Position numbers and translations under genes: made by a program. A stretch of DNA of 22,651 nt from Nitrososphaeria archaeon (GTDB taxonomy: Archaea > Thermoproteota > Nitrososphaeria > JACIWG01). Positions 8,896-15,171 of this stretch are shown piece by piece. The DNA is taken from NCBI GenBank assembly GCA_029776125.1, contig JARVJS010000086.1, positions 1 to 22,651 on the forward strand, given 5' to 3'. A model generated the notes under the pieces. It worked only from the letters and a program-made list of their open reading frames with translations. It ran no database searches and was not told where the DNA came from. Every line of letters starts with the position of its first letter. The stretch's first letter is position 1.

Positions 8896-9504
8896 ATGTC
8901 TTCTAAGCCAGAATATCAGCATTTGCTCCTATTTGGAAAATGGAGTTTTAAGGATGTTAAGGTAAACGATATTGGATTAAAAAGTGTTATAGACCTTAAA
9001 CCTGTGCTTTTACCACATTCTTTTGGAAGGCATGAGCATCAAAAGTTTGCTAAGTCTAAAGTGAATGTTGTTGAACGTTTAGCGAACGACCTAATGCATT
9101 TTGGTAAAAAGTATGCAAAGAATACTGGTCGCATGGGAGGTAAGAAGTATCATGCCCTAAAAATTGTTCGGTCTGCTTTTGAAATAATACAATTAAAGAC
9201 TGGAATGAATCCTATCCAGGTTCTTGTTAGGGCTCTAGAGAATGCTGCACCAAACGAGGACACCACAAGGATAATGTATGGTGGTGTAGTGTATCATGTG
9301 GCCGTCGACATTTCTCCTCAAAGGCGCTTGGACCTTGCACTAAGGTTTATTTCAGAAGGTGTTAGGGAAGCAACCTTCAATAAAATGATTACGGTTGAAG
9401 AAGCATTGGCTGAAGAGCTGATCCTTGCAGCGAATAATGACCAAAACAGCTACGCCATAAAGAAGAAGAATGAACAGGAACGTATCGCCTTATCTTCAAG
9501 ATAA
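8896..9504 (+). CDS. rps7: ribosomal protein uS7
   Basis: This primary binder of the 16S rRNA 3' domain forms part of the head of the small subunit. The 202-residue product shows the archaeal uS7 signatures KYAKNTGRMGGKKYHALKIV, NPIQVLVRALENAAPNEDTT and VVYHVAVDISPQRRLDLAL. The start has a strong GGAGGTAG site overlapping the rps12 stop. The C-terminal tail (KKKNEQERIALSSR) is basic, as in archaeal homologues. It is followed by a short AT-rich spacer holding the promoter of the elongation factor gene. Confidence 0.96.
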   Translation: MSSKPEYQHLLLFGKWSFKDVKVNDIGLKSVIDLKPVLLPHSFGRHEHQKFAKSKVNVVERLANDLMHFGKKYAKNTGRMGGKKYHALKIVRSAFEIIQLKTGMNPIQVLVRALENAAPNEDTTRIMYGGVVYHVAVDISPQRRLDLALRFISEGVREATFNKMITVEEALAEELILAANNDQNSYAIKKKNEQERIALSSR

Positions 9505-9522
9505 AAATTTAAAAACCCTAAA

Positions 9523-9537
9523 CCTTATATAATAAGG
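9523..9537 (+). promoter_or_regulatory. TATA box of EF-1 alpha inside a 15-bp palindrome
   Basis: The element CCTTATATAATAAGG has perfect 6-bp arms (CCTTAT / ATAAGG) around ATA, with TTATATAA as the likely TBP site. Expected initiation is near 9552-9556, leaving a leader of about 15-18 nt that carries the AAGGTG ribosome binding site at 9558-9563. A second AT-rich run (AAATTTAAAAA, 9505-9515) lies just upstream. The palindrome could also be an operator. Confidence 0.5.
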
Positions 9538-9569
9538 TTGAAGTTCAAAATTGGTGCAAGGTGTAGAAA

Positions 9570-10868
9570 ATGTCTACTAAACCTCATCTAAACCTAGTAG
9601 TAACAGGACATGTTGACCATGGAAAGTCCACTACTATGGGCCACTTCCTAGTGCAAATGGGTGCAATCGACCCACGTGTTATAGAAGAGTATGCAAAAGA
9701 GTCTGAAAAGTTCGGTGCAGGTGACACATTCAAGTACGCTTGGGTTCTTGATAGATTAAAGGATGAACGTGAACGTGGTGTAACCATCGACCTCGCATTT
9801 CAAAAGTTCGAGACAAAAAAATACTATTACACGCTTATTGATGCCCCAGGCCACAGGGACTTCGTTAAAAACATGATCACTGGCGCAAGCCAAGCTGATG
9901 TTGCAATAATAGTTCTTTCTGCAAAACCTGGTGAAACTGAAGTCGGTGTAGGATTTGGAGGTCAGACTAGAGAACATGCCTTTCTATTAAGGACATTGGG
10001 TGTAACACAGGTTATACCGGTAATAAATAAGATGGATGACCCAACTGTAAAATATTCTGAGGAAAGATATAAGGCTGTTAAGGCTGACTTCGAGAAGCTT
10101 CTTAGGATGGTAGGATATGATGTTACAAAATTACCATTTATTCCAGTATCCGGTTGGGCTGGTGACAATCTAACAACAAGGTCCCCCAACATGCCATGGT
10201 ATAAGGGCCCAACATTACTTGAAGCCCTCGACATGGTTTCAGAGCCTCCGAAGCCTATAGATAAACCATTCCGACTACCTGTACAGGATGTTTACTCTAT
10301 CACAGGTGTTGGCACGGTCCCAGTTGGAAGAGTTGAAACTGGGGTTGTTAAGGTCGGTGACAAGGTTGTAATAGCTCCAGTTAACCTTACCGCTGAAGTT
10401 AAATCTATTGAAATGCATCATACTCCTATAGAGAAGGCTATTCCAGGAGATAACATTGGAATAAACCTTAGAGGTGTTGCAAAACAGGATATCAAAAGAG
10501 GATATGTGATTGGTCCAGTCGATAATCCGCCTACAGTTGCAAAGGAGTTTATAGCACAGATAATAGTAATATATCATCCATCTGCAATATCTGCTGGATA
10601 CACTCCAGTACTGCATACACACACTGCACAGGTAGCAACAACATTCAAGGAACTTATTGCTAAGATAGACCCAAGAAGTGGTCAGATAGTTGAAGAAAAG
10701 CCTAAGTCGCTAAAGACAGGCGACAGCGCGCTTGTAAGACTTGCTCCATTAAGGCCACTTTGTATAGAACCATATAGTGTGATCCCACAGCTAGGAAGGT
10801 TTGCCATCCGTGATATGGGTACAACGATAGGTGCTGGAATAGTTAAGGAGGTAACAGTAAAAGGCTAA
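9570..10868 (+). CDS. tuf: translation elongation factor 1 alpha (aEF1A)
   Basis: This GTPase carries aminoacyl-tRNA to the ribosome A site. The 432-residue product contains all the G motifs: GHVDHGKS (13-20), the RGVTID switch region, DAPGH, NKMD and the SGW segment. The two beta-barrel domains follow (for example PVGRVETGVVKVGDKV and the C-terminal GRFAIRDMGTTIGAGIVK). Full length for the archaeal family. It has its own TATA box and a good AAGGTG site 6 nt before the ATG. It is followed by rps10, the conserved archaeal pairing. The symbol tuf follows archaeal practice; tef1 is also used. Confidence 0.97.
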   Translation: MSTKPHLNLVVTGHVDHGKSTTMGHFLVQMGAIDPRVIEEYAKESEKFGAGDTFKYAWVLDRLKDERERGVTIDLAFQKFETKKYYYTLIDAPGHRDFVKNMITGASQADVAIIVLSAKPGETEVGVGFGGQTREHAFLLRTLGVTQVIPVINKMDDPTVKYSEERYKAVKADFEKLLRMVGYDVTKLPFIPVSGWAGDNLTTRSPNMPWYKGPTLLEALDMVSEPPKPIDKPFRLPVQDVYSITGVGTVPVGRVETGVVKVGDKVVIAPVNLTAEVKSIEMHHTPIEKAIPGDNIGINLRGVAKQDIKRGYVIGPVDNPPTVAKEFIAQIIVIYHPSAISAGYTPVLHTHTAQVATTFKELIAKIDPRSGQIVEEKPKSLKTGDSALVRLAPLRPLCIEPYSVIPQLGRFAIRDMGTTIGAGIVKEVTVKG

Positions 10869-10871
10869 AAA

Positions 10872-10889
10872 TAGGGTGTCGGAACCCTA
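10872..10889 (+). repeat. stem-loop between EF-1 alpha and rps10
   Basis: TAGGGT (10872-10877) and ACCCTA (10884-10889) form a perfect 6-bp stem around GTCGGA, 3 nt after the EF-1 alpha stop. The downstream arm could also pair, with one bulged C, with TAGGTT at 10901-10906 next to the rps10 start, giving two exclusive structures. No T-run follows, so it does not look like a terminator. Confidence 0.4.
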
Positions 10890-10905
10890 AGCTGGTGTAC
10901 TAGGT

Positions 10906-11214
10906 TTGACTAAAAAGGCCAAAATAATACTAACGAGCACCAACGTAAAACTGTTGGAGGACGTATGCAATCAGATAAAAGAAATTACTGAAAAGACTGG
11001 AGTAAAAATGAGGGGGCCTGTCCCGTTACCGACAAAGAAGAGGAAAGTTGTTACAAGAAAATCTCCGTGCGGTGAAGGAACACATACTTTTGACAAATGG
11101 GAACTAAGGATCCATAGAAGATATGTTGAAATAGACCAAGATGAAAGAACCTTGAGACAGTTTATGCGTTTAAAGATGCCTGAAGAAGTACAGTTAAGGG
11201 TTTCCTTAACATAA
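10906..11214 (+). CDS. rps10: ribosomal protein uS10
   Basis: This small-subunit head protein has 102 residues, normal for archaea. It shows the family pattern KIILTSTNVKLLEDVCNQI, the loop MRGPVPLPTKKRKVVTRKSP with GEGTHTFDKWELRIHRR, and EIDQDERTLRQFMRLKMPE. The start must be the TTG at 10906: the only other upstream candidate, GTG at 10894, runs into TAG within three codons. GGTG at 10893-10896 is a modest ribosome binding site with a 9-nt spacer. It is probably cotranscribed with EF-1 alpha, since no TATA box is evident in the 37-nt gap. Confidence 0.96.
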   Translation: MTKKAKIILTSTNVKLLEDVCNQIKEITEKTGVKMRGPVPLPTKKRKVVTRKSPCGEGTHTFDKWELRIHRRYVEIDQDERTLRQFMRLKMPEEVQLRVSLT

Positions 11215-11220
11215 CCCCAA

Positions 11221-11247
11221 AATTTTTTATTATGCAAAAAATTTTTT
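11221..11247 (+). terminator. T-tract terminator after rps10
   Basis: Seven bases after the rps10 stop, AATTTTTT (11221-11228) and AAAAAATT (11236-11243) form a perfect 8-bp AT-only inverted repeat. A second run of six T follows at 11242-11247. Archaeal RNA polymerase stops at oligo-T tracts, so this is a good termination region. It abuts the acylphosphatase TATA box. Confidence 0.55.
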
Positions 11248-11252
11248 ATAAA
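11245..11252 (+). promoter_or_regulatory. TATA box of acylphosphatase
   Basis: TTTATAAA is centred 25 nt before the ATG at 11274, which places the expected transcription start on or next to the start codon. The absence of a Shine-Dalgarno site agrees with a leaderless transcript. It overlaps the terminator of the preceding operon. Confidence 0.6.
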
Positions 11253-11273
11253 ATTAATACAATTGTATAAGCT

Positions 11274-11555
11274 ATGGGTAAGCTTGTTAGTGTTAACATT
11301 TATGTTAGTGGTATAGTCCAGGGTGTATTCTTTAGAGCTTATACTAGAAGTAAGGCTAGGTCTCTTGGCTTAACAGGGTGGGTTAAAAATTTACCTGATG
11401 GAAGGGTTCAAATTTTTGCAGAAGGTGAAGAAGATTCTATTAAAAAGCTTATTGATTGGTGCAAAGTTGGCCCTCCACATGCTATTGTAGAAGATGTCAA
11501 GGTTGAATGGGTTGAATATTCTGGCAAATATAAGACATTCGATATAATATATTAG
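11274..11555 (+). CDS. acyP: acylphosphatase
   Basis: This small cytoplasmic enzyme hydrolyses acyl phosphates such as acetyl phosphate or 1,3-bisphosphoglycerate. The 93-residue product has the family signature GIVQGVFFR (13-21), with the phosphate-binding Arg21, and GWVKNLPDGRVQIFAEG with the catalytic Asn39. Its length is typical. The ATG sits about 25 nt after a TATA box, giving a probably leaderless single-gene transcript. It lies between the translation block and the aldehyde module; no direct functional link is visible beyond the shared theme of acyl compounds. Confidence 0.93.
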   Translation: MGKLVSVNIYVSGIVQGVFFRAYTRSKARSLGLTGWVKNLPDGRVQIFAEGEEDSIKKLIDWCKVGPPHAIVEDVKVEWVEYSGKYKTFDIIY

Positions 11556-11580
11556 CCTTGAATAAGAAAATTTTTAGAAA

Positions 11581-11590
11581 TATTTATTAA
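11581..11590 (+). promoter_or_regulatory. TATA box of the ferredoxin-AOR operon
   Basis: TATTTATTAA is centred about 27 nt before the ATG at 11613, with T5 at 11571-11575 just upstream probably ending the acylphosphatase transcript. No Shine-Dalgarno site precedes the ATG, so a leaderless start is expected. Confidence 0.5.
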
Positions 11591-11612
11591 CCTTAGAAAA
11601 TAATCTAAATTT

Positions 11613-12149
11613 ATGTCAAGTAAGCAAGTTTGGATTACAAGAGACTTTTTAAGGTGCAGTGGCTGCCGCATGTGTGAAATCGCCTGTTCTCTTTCTCATG
11701 AGGGAAGGATTTGGCCTGAAGCTTCAAGGATTAGAGTTTTCATGTACGCTCCTGGAATAGAATTTCCACACTTGTGTGCACAGTGCCACGATTATCCATG
11801 TGTTGAAGCATGTCCAACTAAGCCTAAAGCCCTGTCTGTTGACGAGAAGACTGGTGCTGTGCATGTTGATAGGGAAAAGTGTATTTCATGCGGTAACTGT
11901 ATCCGTGCTTGTCCTGGGCATGTTCCATTCCTGCATCCTGGGGATAATAAGGCGACAATATGTGATCTCTGTAATGGGGACCCACAGTGTGTCAAAATCT
12001 GTAGGGAAGCTGGATTCGATTGTCTGAATGTTGTAAAATATGATAGGGGACAGGGTGAAGCATTAAACTATAGAGTTTATGCAAGGCATCCGAGGGCTAT
12101 TGCAGAGGGTTTAACTGAACTTATGTTTGGAGAAAAGATTGAGGTGTAG
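11613..12149 (+). CDS. four-[4Fe-4S] ferredoxin subunit of an aldehyde oxidoreductase
   Basis: This is an iron-sulfur electron carrier of the DmsB/HycB type. The 178-residue product has four cysteine sets: C15, C18, C21, C25; C55, C58, C63, C67; C90, C93, C96, C100; and C117, C120, C126, C130. That predicts four cubane clusters. The sequence NCIRACPGHVPF and the interlocked spacing resemble polyferredoxin partners of oxidoreductases. It lies 5 nt upstream of an AOR-family gene, as in the Pyrococcus furiosus WOR5 arrangement, and presumably carries electrons from that enzyme to an acceptor. There is no signal peptide or twin-arginine motif, so it should act in the cytoplasm. The extra C137 has no assigned role. 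Confidence 0.88.
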   Translation: MSSKQVWITRDFLRCSGCRMCEIACSLSHEGRIWPEASRIRVFMYAPGIEFPHLCAQCHDYPCVEACPTKPKALSVDEKTGAVHVDREKCISCGNCIRACPGHVPFLHPGDNKATICDLCNGDPQCVKICREAGFDCLNVVKYDRGQGEALNYRVYARHPRAIAEGLTELMFGEKIEV

Positions 12150-12154
12150 TGTGA

Positions 12155-14017
12155 ATGAGAGGTTATGCTGGAAAATTTGCAGAAATAAACCTTACGGAGG
12201 AAAAAGTTACAGAGGTAAGATTTGATGAATCGACCTTAAGAAGCTATATTGGAGGAAGGGGTCTTGCTGCAAAAATACTCTGGGACAGGCTTGGAGAAAG
12301 GTGGGACGAAGTTGACCCACTTGGTCCAGAGAACATACTATTGCTTCTAACAGGTCCAATGACTGGCTTCTATCCAGGTGGAAGGCTATGTGTTTCTGGA
12401 AAGTCTCCCCAAAGCAATGGTATAACTGGTAGCACTGTGGCTGGAGAGTTTCCAGTTGAACTAAAGTGTGCTGGATGGGATGGTCTAATAATAACAGGTA
12501 GGGCAAAGAAGCCGTCATATATTCTGGTAAAGGACTCGATAATAGAAATTAGGGATGCTACACACGTTTGGGGAAAGGATGGTAAGCAAACGCTTCTAAA
12601 ACTTTCTAAGGAGGTTAGAGAAGAATTTGACAAAAAGTATAGGGAAAGATTATGGCGTGAGCCTGGAATGGTCTACATTGGCCCGGCTGGAGAAAACAAG
12701 TGTAGGGTGGCAGGTGTTCAGGCTAAGTGGGCTCATGGGGCAGGATATGGTGGCTATGGTGCTGTGATGGGTTCAAAGAATCTTAAAGCTGTTTTAGCTA
12801 AAGGAACCGGTCCTCTTCCAGAAGTTTATGACCAGGCTAAGATGTTAGAGCTTCTGGATCAGGTTAGGAAGGCTTCAATAGCCAATGATGTGTGGAGAAG
12901 GTGGGGTACTGGCTATCTAGGATACTATGTTGGAAATGTTCAAAGCTCTGAGCCTGTAAGAAACTGGCAGGAAGAATGGCATGATGAAAAATCTTTTGCT
13001 GTAGACCAGTTCGAGAGTAGAGTGTGGGTTAAGAGGTACTGGGCTGACTTTGGCTGTCCAACGGCATGTGAGAAGCTTTCTGTAGTGAGATGCGGTGAAT
13101 TTAAGGGTGCTATAACAGATAACCCTGACTATGAAACCCAAGCCTATATGGGCACAAACCTTGCAGTATTCACTCCAGAAGCAAATATTTTCCTCAATTC
13201 TGTGATAGAGGATCTTGGATTCTGTGGTATACAGGTTGGTAATGTGCTAGGTTTTGCTGCAGAATTGTATCAGAGGGGTATAATTACTAAAGAGGAGCTT
13301 GATGGTGTTGAATTAAAGTGGGGTGATGCAAAGGCGTTTGCTAAGGTTGCTGAAATGATTGCTAAAAGGAAAGGCTTGGGTGACATACTTGCTGAAGGCA
13401 CATATCGTGCTGCATTAAAGCTTGGCAAAATGAAGAATATGGACCTACTAAAGTATGCGGTTCAAGCAAAAGGCATTGGTATAGGTGCGCATGGTATTAG
13501 AAGTGGTCTAGACTATCCACAACTGCATTCTTACCCATGTGGTGCCCAAGGAGGAGACCACACTTCTGTAGCATACCTTCCAATCACGCATCCAAGCAGT
13601 GAACATACTACAATGTTAATGGATTCTGGAGTTTACTGTATGTTTAACAGCTTCTCTGTAACGCCACAGTTCCAGATAGACTTTTTGAATGCTGTTACAG
13701 GATTCAACATATCTTTTGAAGAATGGTATAATGAGATTGCAAATAGGATCATAGCCATACAGAGGGCTGCTCTTCTAATAGGTGGTCCTGACGCAAAATG
13801 GTTTGGTTCAGATGTTAATCCACCACGTTTCTATGAGCCACTTCCTACAGGGCCATGCAAGGGGAAGGCTCCAAAACTTGAAGACGTTGAGAAGATGAAG
13901 AGCGAATACTATAAAGCTGTAGGCTGGGACGAAAGGGGTGTACCAACTAGCGAGACACTAAAGAAGCTTGGTCTCTTCAATGTTGATACTATATTAAAGA
14001 AGAAACTTGGACTTTAG
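12155..14017 (+). CDS. tungsten-dependent aldehyde:ferredoxin oxidoreductase family protein
   Basis: This AOR-family enzyme would oxidise aldehydes to carboxylic acids using a tungsto-bispterin cofactor. It has 620 residues, normal for the family. The N-terminal part shows YIGGRGLAAKILWD, GRLCVSGKSPQSNGITGST and KWAHGAGYGGYGAVMGSKN, all typical of the cofactor-binding domain. The proximal cluster motif, normally CxxCxxxC plus a distant Cys, reads D298-F-G-C301-P-T-A-C305 with C495 downstream, so the first ligand is Asp. Its ferredoxin partner is immediately upstream and GAGGTG at 12141-12146 serves this ATG. Substrate cannot be told from sequence; the WOR5-like pairing suggests a broad aldehyde range. 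Family certain, subfamily inferred. Confidence 0.93.
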   Translation: MRGYAGKFAEINLTEEKVTEVRFDESTLRSYIGGRGLAAKILWDRLGERWDEVDPLGPENILLLLTGPMTGFYPGGRLCVSGKSPQSNGITGSTVAGEFPVELKCAGWDGLIITGRAKKPSYILVKDSIIEIRDATHVWGKDGKQTLLKLSKEVREEFDKKYRERLWREPGMVYIGPAGENKCRVAGVQAKWAHGAGYGGYGAVMGSKNLKAVLAKGTGPLPEVYDQAKMLELLDQVRKASIANDVWRRWGTGYLGYYVGNVQSSEPVRNWQEEWHDEKSFAVDQFESRVWVKRYWADFGCPTACEKLSVVRCGEFKGAITDNPDYETQAYMGTNLAVFTPEANIFLNSVIEDLGFCGIQVGNVLGFAAELYQRGIITKEELDGVELKWGDAKAFAKVAEMIAKRKGLGDILAEGTYRAALKLGKMKNMDLLKYAVQAKGIGIGAHGIRSGLDYPQLHSYPCGAQGGDHTSVAYLPITHPSSEHTTMLMDSGVYCMFNSFSVTPQFQIDFLNAVTGFNISFEEWYNEIANRIIAIQRAALLIGGPDAKWFGSDVNPPRFYEPLPTGPCKGKAPKLEDVEKMKSEYYKAVGWDERGVPTSETLKKLGLFNVDTILKKKLGL

Positions 14018-14031
14018 AGTACCTTTATCCC

Positions 14032-14244
14032 CTATTTTTTTCTTAAAAGCATATACAGTAAAAATATTGCTAGAATAATTGTGATTGTAAAAATTTCAGC
14101 GAGTCCAGAAATTGTTCTAAAAATTAGTCCAGCAATAAGACATAAAAATATTAATGCTAACGCTATCGTAATCCTTCTGATTCTAACTGCAAACAGAAGT
14201 AATATTAGTGCTAGGATAATAAATAATGTTGTCGCAAAACCCAT
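14032..14244 (-). CDS. small hydrophobic membrane protein
   Basis: This 70-residue product is nearly all hydrophobic: FATTLFIILALILLLFAV (about 3-20), a short RIRR basic turn, TIALALIFLCLIAGLIF (about 26-42) and IFTITIILAIFLLYMLL (about 51-67), then RKK. That suggests three membrane helices with positive loops. It lies 19 nt after the aldo/keto reductase stop on the same strand, with GGATGA at 14252-14257 giving a 7-nt spacer to its ATG, which supports a real, cotranscribed gene. The opposite-strand frame over the same bases reads as low-complexity shadow. No family is recognised. Confidence 0.55.
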   Translation of the reverse strand: MGFATTLFIILALILLLFAVRIRRITIALALIFLCLIAGLIFRTISGLAEIFTITIILAIFLLYMLLRKK

Positions 14245-14263
14245 TTTTAATCATCCATTTTTC

Positions 14264-15076
14264 TCAAAGACCTCTCCTTATTGTCTCTAAATCTTCTTCT
14301 TCAATCTTCCACCCTAATGCTCCAATGTTCTCTATCATATGCTCCCTCTTTTCAGCCTTCGGTATTGGAATTGCCTCCATTGAAATCAGATAATTTAATG
14401 CTATCTGATTTAGTGTTTTACCATATTTTTTAGCCATCTCCTCCAATACTTTTGTCCTGTAAATTTTTCCTCTTTCTAGTGGCGTATACGCTATTATTCT
14501 AACATTATTTTTTCTTGCAAATGGTAAAAGTTCATCTTCAACTCTTCTATCGAAGACACTATATTTTACCTCATTAGCTACAATATCATATTTTCTTGTA
14601 GCCTCCATCGCCTCCTGCAACTGTTGGACTGAAAAGTTGCTTACCCCAATATATCTAATTTTTCCTTCGTCAACAAGCTTTTCTAATGCAGAAATGGTTT
14701 CATTTATTGGAATAGCTGGGTTTGGCCAATGTATAAGATATAAGTCTATAAATTTTATATCAAGCCTCTTTAGACTATTTTCTGCCGCCTTAATTGTATC
14801 ATCATAGTGTAAGTGTGTTGGCCAAACCTTCGAAATTATAAAAAATTCTTTTCTATCGAAATCCTTTAGTGCCCTACCAACAAGTTCCTCCGTATGCCCT
14901 CCACCATAATATTCTGCTGTATCAATAAGCCTATATCCCAATTCAAATGCAGTTTTTAAGACTCTAACATAATAATCATCTTTCGAATAGTCTGGGCTAC
15001 TGTTTCCACCAATAAGCCATGTACCATATCCTAGTGCATCAACCTCTTCACTTTTGCCAATAGTGAGTTTCCTCAT
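14264..15076 (-). CDS. aldo/keto reductase
   Basis: This NAD(P)H-dependent reductase would interconvert carbonyls and alcohols on a TIM barrel. The 270-residue product has the catalytic tetrad D52, Y57, K83 and H116 in their usual contexts (RLIDTAEYYGGG, IISKVW, DLYLIHWPNP) and the GVSNFSVQQL segment after the first half. The C-terminal cofactor region (IPIPKAEKREHMIENIGA) corresponds to the nucleotide-phosphate-binding loop of the family. Its natural substrate is unknown; the neighbouring aldehyde oxidoreductase and acid-activating enzymes make aldehydes plausible. The ATG lies about 27 nt from a TATA box on the minus strand, giving a leaderless message. It is divergent from the acetyl-CoA synthetase gene. 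Confidence 0.92.
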   Translation of the reverse strand: MRKLTIGKSEEVDALGYGTWLIGGNSSPDYSKDDYYVRVLKTAFELGYRLIDTAEYYGGGHTEELVGRALKDFDRKEFFIISKVWPTHLHYDDTIKAAENSLKRLDIKFIDLYLIHWPNPAIPINETISALEKLVDEGKIRYIGVSNFSVQQLQEAMEATRKYDIVANEVKYSVFDRRVEDELLPFARKNNVRIIAYTPLERGKIYRTKVLEEMAKKYGKTLNQIALNYLISMEAIPIPKAEKREHMIENIGALGWKIEEEDLETIRRGL

Positions 15077-15099
15077 ACCCGGTTTAGATTATTTGAATC

Positions 15100-15107
15100 T
15101 TAATAAA
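15100..15107 (-). promoter_or_regulatory. TATA box of the aldo/keto reductase
   Basis: Read on the minus strand this is TTTATTAA, centred about 27 nt before the ATG at 15076, so transcription should begin at or next to the start codon. It shares the 95-bp divergent spacer with the acetyl-CoA synthetase promoter. Confidence 0.5.
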
Positions 15108-15134
15108 GTTTAGTATTTGAAAGCGTCAACAATT

Positions 15135-15145
15135 AATATATTTAA
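15135..15145 (+). promoter_or_regulatory. TATA box of the acetyl-CoA synthetase gene
   Basis: AATATATTTAA, centred about 32 nt before the ATG at 15172, predicts a leader of only a few bases. GAGGG at 15166-15170 is close to the ATG and would be only partly present in such a leader. Confidence 0.5.
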
Positions 15146-15171
15146 CTCTATAACTTATCTCCTTTGAGGGT

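Noticed and set aside
14081..14290. Plus-strand frame opposite the small membrane protein
   Set aside because: Its sequence is low-complexity Ile/Asn-rich and it runs into the aldo/keto reductase end. The minus-strand frame has a ribosome binding site, operon position and a clear transmembrane pattern.
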